IMG/VR virus record: IMGVR_UViG_3300010160_000064
Location: 1-50,411 of that record
DNA from: a virus
Direction: 5' to 3' (one strand)
DNA: 50,411 nt
Made by a program: the position numbers and the translations under genes. How positions within the stretch are numbered: the stretch's first letter is position 1; each line of letters opens with the position of its first letter. Positions 37,528 through 46,009 of this stretch are shown here, in pieces. The notes under the pieces are model-generated. The model was not told where the DNA came from, made no database searches, and saw only the letters and a list, made by a program, of their open reading frames with translations.

Positions 37528-38594
37528 TATCTTAATCCCCCATCTTTGCCTTCAAAACCAGATGTCAATCTATCTCTATCTAATATTTCAACCTCTTGGA
37601 ATGTCAATGTTAGATGTGTTTGTACTGGAGCACCATCACTATGTGCAGCAAAACCATTAGGTGCATAATCCACAGAAACATCTTCTAACACACAATCTGT
37701 ATATTTTGGCAGATTTATGTTTTCATACTTACCATTCATGAATTTAATTTCAAAAAGACTGGGTGGAGTTAAAAACATAGCACCTTTTGCTTTTTGACCT
37801 ACACTTAATGTAGGTGCTGCAAAAAATTTGAACAAATATATAATTTCCCTTACTACTTCCGCTTCGGGAGCTGATGTGGGTGTAAATAAAAATTCCAAAG
37901 AAAATTGTCTAAAATGTGATCCCCTATAAATCATCTGTAATTGTGGATTCGATGTATATCCTTGAGCTTGCAATAAAGCTTCACCTATTCCACCTCCACC
38001 ACCCAGAGCGTTAACAAAAGTATCAATTGTAAATTTTATGGCTGCTGGATCGGATGCTATGGCTTGAGCAAAGGGTTCACCTGATGTTTTAATTGTATCA
38101 GCTACTGACGCGGCTGTTCTTATTGCACCCAATGTTGAACCCAATTCATCCCTTATACTAATTGAAGCATAGTCGGATTGATAGGAATCTTTCAAAGAAT
38201 CTGGCATATATAAACCGATATATGCTTTAGCTTCTTGTCTGTTGTGCTGTATTGACAAGTTTTCAGTTACAGCTCGAATAGATGTACCAAAATCACTTTG
38301 GCCTAATGTCATTGGATCTGGTATTTCTGTTTCTTTCAATTGAGCTTCTCTAGTGATGTTATTGTAAGCATTTGAAGCTGAACTAATTTGTGCTTGTAAT
38401 TTTTTATCGAAATCTTGTGATGCAATGTCTTTAATAAAAAATATCACATAATGGTTTAAATTTTTATCACCCAACTTTAATGGATAATTGATTGTTTTGG
38501 CGCCGCCTCTCCCGTTAGCGTCTTTTAAAACGGCCAATGGACCACTACCTTTAGTGCTTGGTGTCGATGCCGGCGCTATAATTACTTCTGCCAT
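37527..38594 (-). CDS. 48: Baseplate tail-tube cap protein, gp48/gp54 family
   Basis: The 355-residue product is close to T4 gp48 (364 residues). The C-terminal half holds the conserved tube-type domain: MIYRGSHFRQFSLEFLFTPT, REIIYLFKFFAAPTLS, MFLTPPSLFEIKFM, NLPKYTDCVLEDVSVDYAPN and LTLTFQEVEILDRDRL. gp48 and gp54 are paralogues that cap the hub and start tube assembly; size and the long N-terminal part favour gp48 but gp54 cannot be excluded. It is the first gene of the leftward block. An AGGAAAA ribosome site and an upstream CATAAATA late-promoter-like motif support the ATG chosen. Confidence 0.85.
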   Translation of the reverse strand: MAEVIIAPASTPSTKGSGPLAVLKDANGRGGAKTINYPLKLGDKNLNHYVIFFIKDIASQDFDKKLQAQISSASNAYNNITREAQLKETEIPDPMTLGQSDFGTSIRAVTENLSIQHNRQEAKAYIGLYMPDSLKDSYQSDYASISIRDELGSTLGAIRTAASVADTIKTSGEPFAQAIASDPAAIKFTIDTFVNALGGGGGIGEALLQAQGYTSNPQLQMIYRGSHFRQFSLEFLFTPTSAPEAEVVREIIYLFKFFAAPTLSVGQKAKGAMFLTPPSLFEIKFMNGKYENINLPKYTDCVLEDVSVDYAPNGFAAHSDGAPVQTHLTLTFQEVEILDRDRLTSGFEGKDGGLR

Positions 38595-38621
38595 TTATTT
38601 TCCTAAAAAGAATATACATAC

Positions 38622-38629
38622 TATTTATG
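38622..38629 (-). promoter_or_regulatory. T4-type late promoter candidate before the leftward tail block
   Basis: The minus strand reads CCATAAATAG here, 28 bases before the ATG of the tube-cap gene, the first gene of the 38-kb leftward array. The motif overlaps the ATG of the divergent gp4 gene. It is the third occurrence of CATAAATA at a gene start in this window, and the one most likely to drive a long transcript. Confidence 0.6.
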
Positions 38630-39061
38630 GCATACTCAGGCAAATTTATCCCCAAATATCCACAGAAGTATGTGGGTGATTACACCAATATTATTTATCG
38701 CTCTTCTTGGGAGTGTAAGGTGATGTATTGGTTAGATTCAAACCCAAATATTGTCTCATGGGCTTCAGAAGAACTTATTATCCCTTATATATCACCGGTG
38801 GATGGCAGAAAACACAGGTATTTTCCGGATTTCATAGTTAAATCTAAGACAAAAGATAATAAACTAAAGACGATTATCATTGAAGTTAAACCAAAAAAAC
38901 AATCTATTGAACCTGAAAAAAAGAAAAAGGTCACAAAGCAGTACATTCAAGAAGTTATGACATGGGGTGTAAATCAAGCTAAATGGAAAGCCGCAACAGA
39001 ATATGCACTGGATCGAGGTTGGGAATTTATGGTGATAACGGAAGACCATTTAGGCCTCTAA
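38627..39061 (+). CDS. 4: Head completion protein gp4 (nuclease-fold)
   Basis: The 144-residue product closely follows T4 gp4: MAYSGKFIPKYPQKYVGD, IIYRSSWECKVMYWLD, SEELIIPY, HRYFPDFIV, IIIEVKPK, and VMTWGVNQAKWKAATEYALD. T4 gp4 is needed to make filled heads competent for tail joining. The layout RYFPDF (Asp68) followed by EVK (Glu86, Lys88) is that of a PD-(D/E)XK / TnsA-like nuclease site, and Glu29 may complete it. All of these residues are present, so activity is plausible. It is the first gene of the rightward block and diverges from the tube-cap gene across a 32-base gap. Confidence 0.93.
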   Translation: MAYSGKFIPKYPQKYVGDYTNIIYRSSWECKVMYWLDSNPNIVSWASEELIIPYISPVDGRKHRYFPDFIVKSKTKDNKLKTIIIEVKPKKQSIEPEKKKKVTKQYIQEVMTWGVNQAKWKAATEYALDRGWEFMVITEDHLGL

Positions 39062-39072
39062 CTAAATAGTAC

Positions 39073-39696
39073 ATGGAATCTAAATTAACAACATTGGCAG
39101 AAGAAAAGAAACAGGCAGGTCATAAGACCATGTCGAGGGATTCTATCGCTTGGTTAAGAGAAAAGATTGTCGAAATCAAAAGACCAGATAAAATATCTGC
39201 GGCCATTAGGGGTGAGACTTTTAGAAAAGCTAATCAATTCAGAGTAGGAATGATGTATTGTTTTTTCTATGATCCAAAAACAAAGGCAGATTTACCATAT
39301 TGGGATAAATTTCCGGTAGTTTTGGTGTTAGAGAAGTATAGTGATGGTTTCCTAGGATTAAACCTGCATTATCTGCCGGTAAAGTTCAGGATGTTATTTC
39401 TATCCAAATTGATGAAGTTTGCACAACTGACACCAGAAGATGATATTAAACGCCTGCGTATATCCTATGAGATTCTAAACTCTGCCAAGAGATATGCGGA
39501 GTTCAAACCAATGTTAAAAAGATACCTATTTGGTCGCCTTAGGTCTAAATTACTAATGGTTCAACCAAACGAATGGGATGTGGCATCGATGTTACCTCTA
39601 CAACAATTTAAGGGGGCTAGAACCTCTACAGTGTGGAAAGATTCTATGCAACATTACAAAGACCATATGGCACACTTTAATCAGGAAGAAGAATAA
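39073..39696 (+). CDS. Conserved T4-like virion-assembly protein next to gp4 (gp2 candidate)
   Basis: The 207-residue basic protein contains motifs I recognise as conserved in T4-like phages at this locus: YDPKTKADLPYWDKFPVVLV, LEKYSDGFLGLNLHYLPVKF, RMLFLSKLMKF, LRISYEILNSAKRYAEFKPM and LKRYLFGRLRSKLLMVQPNE. A cluster of Arg and Lys residues suggests nucleic-acid or protein contact. In T4, gp4 is next to gp2, the DNA end protector, and this gene occupies the matching slot, but I see no decisive similarity to T4 gp2. I therefore leave the symbol empty. A motif AACTAAATAG lies right before the ATG. Confidence 0.82.
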   Translation: MESKLTTLAEEKKQAGHKTMSRDSIAWLREKIVEIKRPDKISAAIRGETFRKANQFRVGMMYCFFYDPKTKADLPYWDKFPVVLVLEKYSDGFLGLNLHYLPVKFRMLFLSKLMKFAQLTPEDDIKRLRISYEILNSAKRYAEFKPMLKRYLFGRLRSKLLMVQPNEWDVASMLPLQQFKGARTSTVWKDSMQHYKDHMAHFNQEEE

Positions 39697-39697
39697 A

Positions 39698-40285
39698 ATG
39701 GCATCAATAACCGACTTTTTATACAATATTAAAGATGTCGCAAGACCTAAACTTTTTGATGTTGGAATTATCCTTCCTGTTGGATTTAGTACATATTTGC
39801 AAAAAAATGATTCTGTGTTAGATAATTTAAAATTAAATTTCAAATGTGAATCTACAAATATACCAGGAAGAACATTTGCAACCACAGAACAAAAATTTGG
39901 ATCTAACCCGGCTGAAAAACATGCATATCACACCACATATAATGATGTTGATATGACTTTTATTATTACAGAGGATTCTAGACTCATTCCCAACATGAAA
40001 CGAAATCTGCCGAGCTTCGAAGAATTTGGCCTAAAAGAAAAAAGATTATTTGATGAATGGATGAATTGGATTAATCCAGTAGATTCTTACGATTTTAGAT
40101 ATAAAAAAGATTATGTTAGTGACATAAAAATTAACCAAATTTCAAATTCCGGTCAAAGAGTTTTTACCTGTGAATTATTAGATGCTTTTCCAATTTCAGT
40201 CAACCAACTAGATTTAGATTGGTCAAATGATGGTTACCACAAATTAAATGTAACTTTCGCTTTCACTCGCTGGAGAACCCGTTAA
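39698..40285 (+). CDS. Tail-tube-fold protein (gp19-like)
   Basis: A longer open frame begins at 39578, but the ATG at 39698 is preferred: it follows the previous stop by one base, has a GGAAGAAG ribosome site, and gives a sensible N-terminus (MASITDFLYNIKDVARPKLF). The 195-residue product contains LKFKCESTNIPGRTF-type and KHAYHTTYNDVDMTFIITED segments, then FDEWMNWINPVDSYDFRYKK and a final VTFAFTRWRTR. These are typical for the gp19 tube-protein superfamily, which in T4 also includes domains of gp48 and gp54. A role as tube protein, tube initiator (gp54 equivalent) or terminator is possible; I cannot choose by eye. Confidence 0.85.
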   Translation: MASITDFLYNIKDVARPKLFDVGIILPVGFSTYLQKNDSVLDNLKLNFKCESTNIPGRTFATTEQKFGSNPAEKHAYHTTYNDVDMTFIITEDSRLIPNMKRNLPSFEEFGLKEKRLFDEWMNWINPVDSYDFRYKKDYVSDIKINQISNSGQRVFTCELLDAFPISVNQLDLDWSNDGYHKLNVTFAFTRWRTR

Positions 40286-40315
40286 CTTATATAATTAATG
40301 AAAAGGAAATAAACT

Positions 40316-41041
40316 ATGGCTTTACCTAAAATAGATTCACCAATCTTTGAATTGACTTTACCTATGAGCAAGAAACTGGTGCGCTTCCGTCCTTTCTTAG
40401 TGAAAGAACAGAGGAACCTAATGATGGCTATGGAGGCAAATGAAAGAGAAACAATTGAAAAGAACATTAAGCAAGTTCTACACAATTGTACCCTGACAGA
40501 GAACATTGATATTGATAATTTACCAATCATTGATATTGAATACTACTTTATCCAACTGCGAGCACGATCCGTCGGTGAAGTAGTAGAAAACAAATACCGC
40601 TGCGAGAACATAGTAGAAGAAAAAGCTTGTGGTAATTTGATGGAAGTTAGTATAAACTTATTAGATATTCAAATTACTGAAACACAAGAAAGTAAATCTG
40701 AAATTCAACTTACAGATAAGATTATGATTAAACTATCTTATCCAAAGTTTTCTGCACTCGATTTAGTGAAGGACACACAAAGTTCTACCGATATGGCTTT
40801 TGAAATGATTGTCAATAGTGTTGAATACATTTTTGACGGTGAACAATTCTATTATGCAAATGAAAGTTCAAAAGAAGAAATGGTTGAATTTATTGAATCT
40901 TTGAATCAAGAACAGTTTTCAAGAATTGAAGACTTTTTTGACAATCTTCCTGTATTGAATAAGAAGATTGAAATGGACTGTAAGAAATGTGGTTTCCATC
41001 ATACCATTGATGTGGAGGGCCTTGAAAATTTTTTCGGGTAG
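40316..41041 (+). CDS. 26: Baseplate hub protein gp26-like with zinc-binding cysteines
   Basis: The 241-residue product begins MALPKIDSPIFELTLPMSKK, then VRFRPFLVKEQRNLMMAMEA and IDIEYYFIQLRARSVGEVVE, the pattern of T4 gp26 (208 residues), a hub assembly protein. Four cysteines (96, 105, 222, 225) form two pairs, YRCENIVEEKACG and DCKKCG, and probably bind zinc. A similar layout is frequent in gp26 relatives. The ATG has an AAAGGAAA ribosome site 8 bases upstream. The next gene is a small gp51-like candidate, its functional partner in T4. Confidence 0.87.
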   Translation: MALPKIDSPIFELTLPMSKKLVRFRPFLVKEQRNLMMAMEANERETIEKNIKQVLHNCTLTENIDIDNLPIIDIEYYFIQLRARSVGEVVENKYRCENIVEEKACGNLMEVSINLLDIQITETQESKSEIQLTDKIMIKLSYPKFSALDLVKDTQSSTDMAFEMIVNSVEYIFDGEQFYYANESSKEEMVEFIESLNQEQFSRIEDFFDNLPVLNKKIEMDCKKCGFHHTIDVEGLENFFG

Positions 41042-41043
41042 TG

Positions 41044-41229
41044 ATGCGGCATGATACTCTGCGAAATTATTATACAACCAATTTTGCATTGATGCAGCAT
41101 CACAAATACAGTCTAACCGAACTAGAAACCATGTTACCTTGGGAAAGAGACATTTATATTACTTTGCTTACACAATATATTGAAGAAGAAAATGAGAAAA
41201 TAAAACAACGAAACGCAACTAAGAAATAA
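41044..41229 (+). CDS. Small baseplate hub assembly protein, gp51-like candidate
   Basis: The 61-residue product contains LRNYYTTNFALMQHHKYSLT and MLPWERDIYITLLTQYIEEE, a pattern often found directly after gp26 in T4-like phages. A T4 gp51 equivalent (needed with gp26 for hub assembly) is expected here, though similarity cannot be shown by eye. The C-terminal half is a charged helix (EEENEKIKQRN). A GTG at 41041 overlapping the previous stop would add one Met; I prefer the ATG at 41044. It ends 2 bases before the next start codon. Confidence 0.75.
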   Translation: MRHDTLRNYYTTNFALMQHHKYSLTELETMLPWERDIYITLLTQYIEEENEKIKQRNATKK

Positions 41230-41231
41230 AA

Positions 41232-44168
41232 ATGGAACAAAAAGTCTTCGACAGTATGCTTAAATCGGGAGAATTTGAGCAGATGTTCAACGAAAATAAA
41301 ATCAACGAATTGTTGAGTGTTGGAAATTTGTCTAAAAAACAGGTAGACCAACTTGTTGACCTCGGTAAAAAAATGTCAAAGAGTGAGCTAAAGAAAAGGC
41401 AACTGGAATTATCTAAACAACCTGGTTATAGAGAGCATATACTTGTTCCCTTAATTCAAAAGATTCTTGCTGAACAAGGTCGTGCTCGTGATCCAAAAAC
41501 TGGTCGTTATGTAAAAAAAGAAAAACCTGAAGAACAGGACGATGAACAAGACAATGAAGGTCCAAACATAGGACCAATGTCTAATAAATCTAACAAAATA
41601 GCTAAGAAGTTTGCTCCCAAAAGAATGAATAAGATGTTTTTGGGTAATAAAACAAATACAGCTAAATCAATAACATCTAAAGTTAATGCAGAGTTATATA
41701 CTAAGGTTGGATTATCTACAAGGCCTAAACTGCGTAAGGGTGATGGCCCAGCCACCGTGGCTGCTAAAATCTATTCTATTCTAAAAAATGATATAGCAGA
41801 AAAAAAATTAATCAAAGATTTAAAGGAAAACTTTGGTGACACCAAGCTAGAGAATGAAAAAAGAAGACATAAAGAATTGATGGAGGCATTAAGCCATACT
41901 GGTGGAAATAAAAATGTTAAATCAAATGAAAAAGATGATGATATTGTTTCTAAAGGTGCAAAAGAGTTAATACTTGCATTAGGTTTAGGTGCAGCTGCAC
42001 TTGGTATGGCTGGTGCCGCAGCTGCTCAAACAACTCCAACACCTCCTCCAGCACCGCCACCAGCACCTTCTCCAACACCACCTAACAGAGAACAAGCACA
42101 AAAAGAACAAGATGAATTGGAAAGACAAAGCGCAGCGTTTGAAGAAAGGATACGTTTAAAAGCTGAACAAGAAAAAGAAAAAAAAGCAAGAGAAGATGTT
42201 GAAAGAAGACGAGCTGAACAAGAAGAAAAACAAAGAGAAGCTGATAGATTAAGGCTAAAAAATGAAGCTGATGCTAAATCGGAGGCTATTGTTGAAGAAA
42301 GAAGAATACAAAGAACCAACGCTGAAGCTGAACGACAAAGGGAAATAGAAGATAAAGCAAGACAAGAAAGAAAGTTGAAAGAAGAAAAAGCCGCTGAAGA
42401 TGAAAGAAACAGAGAAAAAGCTAAGTCTGAAAGTAGACAAAAAGAAAGAGAGAGTGATGCTGCTCGAGCAGAAGAAGAAAAACGTGCGGCCGCAGAAAAT
42501 CAAATAAGGCAACAAAGAGAACAAGCTGCAGCTGAATCTGCAAAAGCTGAAGCTCGTCGTTTACAAGAAATAAAACAAAAAGAAGAAGCTGACAAAAAAC
42601 GTCAAGATGATGAAAAAAGACAGAGGGAAGAAACGGAAAGAAAGCAAAGAGAAGACAATCAAAGGCAACAAACGGAACAAAATGCAGCTGAGGTTGCTCG
42701 AAGAAGAAAACAAAAAGAAGATGATGATAGAAGACAGAGAGAAGAAACTGCAGCTATTGAAGCTGAAAAAGCTCGTATAGCAGCTGAAACTGAGAAAAAA
42801 CGTAAAGATGATGAAGCGGCGGCTTTGGCTGAGAGAAGACGCCAAGATTTTGAAGCTGCTCGTGAGGCTGAAATTGAGAGGAGGCGTCAAGTCACTGAAG
42901 CTGCAGCTGAAAGAAAACGCCAAGAAGAACAAAAAATAGCTGAAAGAAGTGCATCCAATGATGAGTCATTAAAGAATCGTCATGGTCAACCAGTAACAGC
43001 GCAACCTGTTCCTGAACCTGCGCCGGTAGCACCAAGGCCTCAACCAGCGAGACCTGTTACTGTTACACCAATTCCACCAAGAGAACAAACCGCAGTGCCT
43101 GTTCCTAGAGTTGAAGAACAGTCTTCAGATGTATTAAAAGCAGCAAAAGCCAATATCTCAAGAGGTGAATCCGCTAAAGTTCCCGATGAATATTTAGGTG
43201 CAAATCAAGCTTCAAAAGACCGTTTTGTGTGGTCTAATGAAAATTCCCAAGAACCTATTCTTACAAGTATAATTAAAAAAGGTGAGGGTGACATAAGTGA
43301 TCCTGGTTCAAAATTAAAATTAATAACATTTGATAAAAGAACAGATCCTGATAATTATAAAAAATATCCTAAAGGAAAATTGGTTTGGGAAAAAAGAGTT
43401 AATTTTGAAAAAGACTTAACTGACATGACAATACGAGAAGTTAATGAACTACAAAAAAGTAGAAGTAGATACTTCAATGCAAAAGGTGCTGGCTCAGCCA
43501 TGGGTAAATATCAATTCATGCCAGATACACTTTTATTTAGAGCTAGAGATGTTTTAGGACCAAATTACATGGACACAGTATATTCTGAAGATGTCCAAGA
43601 ATTGTTGATGAATGAACATACGATTGAAAATGCTAAAAATTTAGGATCCAGCATTTCCGAATTAACTCTAAGACTGGCTCACTTTAACGGAATAACTTAT
43701 GCTAAGGCAATAAAAAAAGCATTTGATGAAGGTGAAGATGATAAGCTTTTAAAAGACTTTCTTACACCTGCTGAAATTAGAGCAAACCATTACCTTGTTT
43801 ATAAGAATAATGATGAAAATTTTCCAAAAACTATAGGTGAATATAAAAATGAATTGGGATATTTATCAAGAAAACTTATTCCTTTACAAACATTAAAAGA
43901 TTTATCTGAACAAGAAACAAAAGATAGAAAAGATAAAATAATAATACAACAAACACCACGCAGAAGTTCTAGTTTAAATTCGGAAAATATTTTAGATGGT
44001 TTGGCTTTAAATCAAATGTCATCGTTAAATTCATCGATGAAGAAAAGTAAAAATATGGCATCTATTATCTTTGTAAATAATAGTACAACTATAATAGGAT
44101 CAAACAAGAGAGAAACCATTTCAATACCAACCGATCCTGACCACAATGTATACTATGCGTATGCTTAA
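41232..44168 (+). CDS. Large tail-interior protein with charged helix and muramidase-like domain, 978 residues
   Basis: Order of parts: a helical N-terminal domain (1-100); a module shared with the next gene (about 165-225, LRKGDGPATVAAKIYSIL ... RRHKELMEALSHTGG); a hydrophobic segment (about 243-265); a Pro-rich linker; a very long Glu/Arg/Lys/Gln/Ala-rich helix (about 288-590); a second Pro-rich linker (about 600-640); then a lysozyme-like domain. In the last, KKGEGD (Glu685 as possible catalytic acid) is followed by MTIREVNELQ and GAGSAMGKYQFMPDTL (752-767), a pattern of muramidases and lytic transglycosylases. In contractile phages such domains locally open the cell wall during injection. 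The position after gp26 suggests a tape-measure or hub protein with gp29-like role. The split gp5 here lacks lysozyme, so this domain probably replaces it. Confidence 0.85.
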   Translation: MEQKVFDSMLKSGEFEQMFNENKINELLSVGNLSKKQVDQLVDLGKKMSKSELKKRQLELSKQPGYREHILVPLIQKILAEQGRARDPKTGRYVKKEKPEEQDDEQDNEGPNIGPMSNKSNKIAKKFAPKRMNKMFLGNKTNTAKSITSKVNAELYTKVGLSTRPKLRKGDGPATVAAKIYSILKNDIAEKKLIKDLKENFGDTKLENEKRRHKELMEALSHTGGNKNVKSNEKDDDIVSKGAKELILALGLGAAALGMAGAAAAQTTPTPPPAPPPAPSPTPPNREQAQKEQDELERQSAAFEERIRLKAEQEKEKKAREDVERRRAEQEEKQREADRLRLKNEADAKSEAIVEERRIQRTNAEAERQREIEDKARQERKLKEEKAAEDERNREKAKSESRQKERESDAARAEEEKRAAAENQIRQQREQAAAESAKAEARRLQEIKQKEEADKKRQDDEKRQREETERKQREDNQRQQTEQNAAEVARRRKQKEDDDRRQREETAAIEAEKARIAAETEKKRKDDEAAALAERRRQDFEAAREAEIERRRQVTEAAAERKRQEEQKIAERSASNDESLKNRHGQPVTAQPVPEPAPVAPRPQPARPVTVTPIPPREQTAVPVPRVEEQSSDVLKAAKANISRGESAKVPDEYLGANQASKDRFVWSNENSQEPILTSIIKKGEGDISDPGSKLKLITFDKRTDPDNYKKYPKGKLVWEKRVNFEKDLTDMTIREVNELQKSRSRYFNAKGAGSAMGKYQFMPDTLLFRARDVLGPNYMDTVYSEDVQELLMNEHTIENAKNLGSSISELTLRLAHFNGITYAKAIKKAFDEGEDDKLLKDFLTPAEIRANHYLVYKNNDENFPKTIGEYKNELGYLSRKLIPLQTLKDLSEQETKDRKDKIIIQQTPRRSSSLNSENILDGLALNQMSSLNSSMKKSKNMASIIFVNNSTTIIGSNKRETISIPTDPDHNVYYAYA
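42095..42960 (+). repeat. Sequence coding a long charged single alpha-helix
   Basis: About 290 codons are dominated by Glu, Arg, Lys, Gln, Ala and Asp without Gly or Pro, with repeats such as EEKRAAAE, DEKRQREETERKQRED and RRRQVTEAAAERKRQEEQK. Alternating acidic and basic side chains at i and i+4 are typical for a stable single alpha-helix (ER/K helix) or long coiled coil. Its length (order of 40 nm if fully helical, at 0.15 nm per residue) suits a rod inside the tail tube. Confidence 0.75.
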
Positions 44169-44183
44169 CCAAAGAGAATAAAA

Positions 44184-45962
44184 ATGGACTACAGATCAGC
44201 AAGAGGAATAAGAAATCAAAGCCTCAAAACTCTAATTATCGATAGAACTTTAGATGGCCAAGGTTTTGGTAAATCTATTTCCAGTTCAATAAAAGATAAG
44301 ACTAAAGCCAAACTAACAGGCCTCAAAGAGAAATTTGATCCAATGAATATCTCTAGAGCAATTGGAGGAAGATTAGGTGCATATGCTTATGGTAAAATTG
44401 CAGGCAGAAGTCAGGAAGACATTGATTACTTTACCGGCAAAAGAAATTCGGCTATAACAGCAATTAAAAACAATCCATTAATTTCAAAAGTATCTGACGG
44501 CGAAAACAGGCCAGTAAGGAGAGGTGAAGGTCTTTCTACCATTATGGCTCGTATTTTCAATTTGTTAAAAAAACAAATATTGGATGAAAAGAAGCAGAAT
44601 GAAATTACTGCAAATTTTGAAGAAGAACGAGAATTTGAAAGAGAATTAAGACATAAAGAATTGATTGATGCACTTGGTCATTTAGGTGGAGGTACTGCAA
44701 CTAAACAAGATAAAGGTAAAGGATTCCTGGAAAGAATAATTGAAATAGTCAAAAAAATGTTGGCCGCGGTATTTCTAAAACTAAAACCTTTATTAAAATT
44801 TTTGAAAACGATGATAAAATCGATTGCCATGGGTAAAGACTTGAGCACCTTGCGAAGTATTGCATCATTAGCTTTAGCAAATCCTTTAACTTTTTTAGGT
44901 GCAGCAGCCATTGGCGCAGTAGTGGTAACAACAAGAGAAGTTGAAGAACGTCAAGCCGCTGTAAGGATTAATCCTTACAAAGCGGAGTATTTAAGTGATC
45001 CATACGCAATGATTCAGAGGGGTGAAGCTTCCAATAATACTGAAGCTGGAGCATTAAACGCTCAAAAAATAGGAAAACAAAAACCTAGAGATTTAGTCGA
45101 ATCAATAATGACTAATCCTCTTTTTACTGAAGCAGAAAAAAAGCAAGAGTTATCTGTTCAAAATTTACAACAAGTGACAGATTGGTTAGCGAGAACGCAG
45201 GGTAATCAAAGGGCTCAATTTCAAGGTGAAGTTACAAATAGAGCTGGAAAATTGGTTATTCTTTCTGGTGGTGTAGGTGAAAATTTAGTTGTTCCTAACA
45301 CAAATCCAAGAAGTCCAAAATATGTTGCACCACCGGCGCCTGTACCGGTCATTACTAATGCAGGACCACCTGATCCGACACAGGTTCAGATTGCTCCGGG
45401 CGGCGCAGAGGCAAATCAAATGTCAAGCCAACCAGATACATCATCAGTTTCTGTGAGACCAGTAACTGCACAATCACCAGGTTCTACAGCTGTCGCAGTT
45501 GATAGGAGTGGTTCTCGTACATCAACAATAGGTACATCTAATTCTAGTGGTGGTGCGACAACAGCAACCCGCGAGTTTGGGTCGGCCAGTGGTACAGTAG
45601 GTCTTCCACCTCCTATTGGTGAAAGTATGCCTCTAAGAAGTGTAGATAAACCTGCTGGAACAGACTTAAACTTAGTACCAAATCAAAGTGGTAAAAGTAG
45701 TTTTTCTCCAACAATGCCGGCAGCCAGTAGAGCGGCTCAAAGTTTTTTACAAAATCAAAATCTTTATGCTAGTTTAAATTTAAATGATAGTGGTGGAAGT
45801 ACAAAGCCTACTATAATTGATGCAAGTAAGAATGTTGTAAAAACTGGCACCGGCGGCATTGATTTTGCTGTGTCAACTCCTGTCCGAACAACAAATGAAA
45901 CTCTAGTAGCAATACTTAAAGCTAATCGTAGATTTAGTGGACCACCTATTGCGATGGCATAA
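44184..45962 (+). CDS. Tail-interior protein paralogous to its upstream neighbour, 592 residues
   Basis: The N-terminal half has basic and helical segments and then, at about residues 112-171, RRGEGLSTIMARIFNLLKKQ ... RELRHKELIDALGHLGGG, a clear relative of the module in the preceding 978-residue protein. A basic amphipathic region (KKMLAAVFLKLKPLLKFLKT) and a hydrophobic stretch (about 225-250, NPLTFLGAAAIGAVVVTT) follow at the same relative place as in the neighbour. The C-terminal half is Pro/Ser/Gly/Thr-rich and probably unstructured, ending in STPVRTTNETLVAILKANRR. No enzyme domain is visible. Hydrophobic segments are frequent in tape-measure proteins, so this and its neighbour may act together inside the tail. 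An AAAGAG ribosome site precedes the ATG. Confidence 0.82.
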   Translation: MDYRSARGIRNQSLKTLIIDRTLDGQGFGKSISSSIKDKTKAKLTGLKEKFDPMNISRAIGGRLGAYAYGKIAGRSQEDIDYFTGKRNSAITAIKNNPLISKVSDGENRPVRRGEGLSTIMARIFNLLKKQILDEKKQNEITANFEEEREFERELRHKELIDALGHLGGGTATKQDKGKGFLERIIEIVKKMLAAVFLKLKPLLKFLKTMIKSIAMGKDLSTLRSIASLALANPLTFLGAAAIGAVVVTTREVEERQAAVRINPYKAEYLSDPYAMIQRGEASNNTEAGALNAQKIGKQKPRDLVESIMTNPLFTEAEKKQELSVQNLQQVTDWLARTQGNQRAQFQGEVTNRAGKLVILSGGVGENLVVPNTNPRSPKYVAPPAPVPVITNAGPPDPTQVQIAPGGAEANQMSSQPDTSSVSVRPVTAQSPGSTAVAVDRSGSRTSTIGTSNSSGGATTATREFGSASGTVGLPPPIGESMPLRSVDKPAGTDLNLVPNQSGKSSFSPTMPAASRAAQSFLQNQNLYASLNLNDSGGSTKPTIIDASKNVVKTGTGGIDFAVSTPVRTTNETLVAILKANRRFSGPPIAMA

Positions 45963-45983
45963 AAAACCCCGCACTAGGCGGGG
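45961..45983 (-). terminator. Rho-independent terminator of the leftward gp32 block
   Basis: Reading leftward, a perfect 6-bp GC stem (bases 45978-45983 pairing with 45967-45972, loop of five) is followed at once by six T residues (45961-45966). It lies 27 bases after the stop of gp32. In the rightward direction the hairpin is not followed by T residues, so it mainly serves gp32, although it is also the only stem between the convergent blocks. Confidence 0.9.
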
Positions 45984-46009
45984 TATCAAGTTCCATGAAA
46001 GAAAGAATT

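Noticed and set aside
39578-39697. Upstream start of the tube-fold gene at 39578
   Set aside because: The extra 40 residues overlap the previous gene and are unlike the family. The ATG at 39698 has a ribosome site and the expected N-terminus.
42026-42932. Minus-strand Ser/Phe-rich frames opposite the charged helix
   Set aside because: They are the antisense reading of Glu/Lys/Arg/Gln codons, with no ribosome sites and low complexity.
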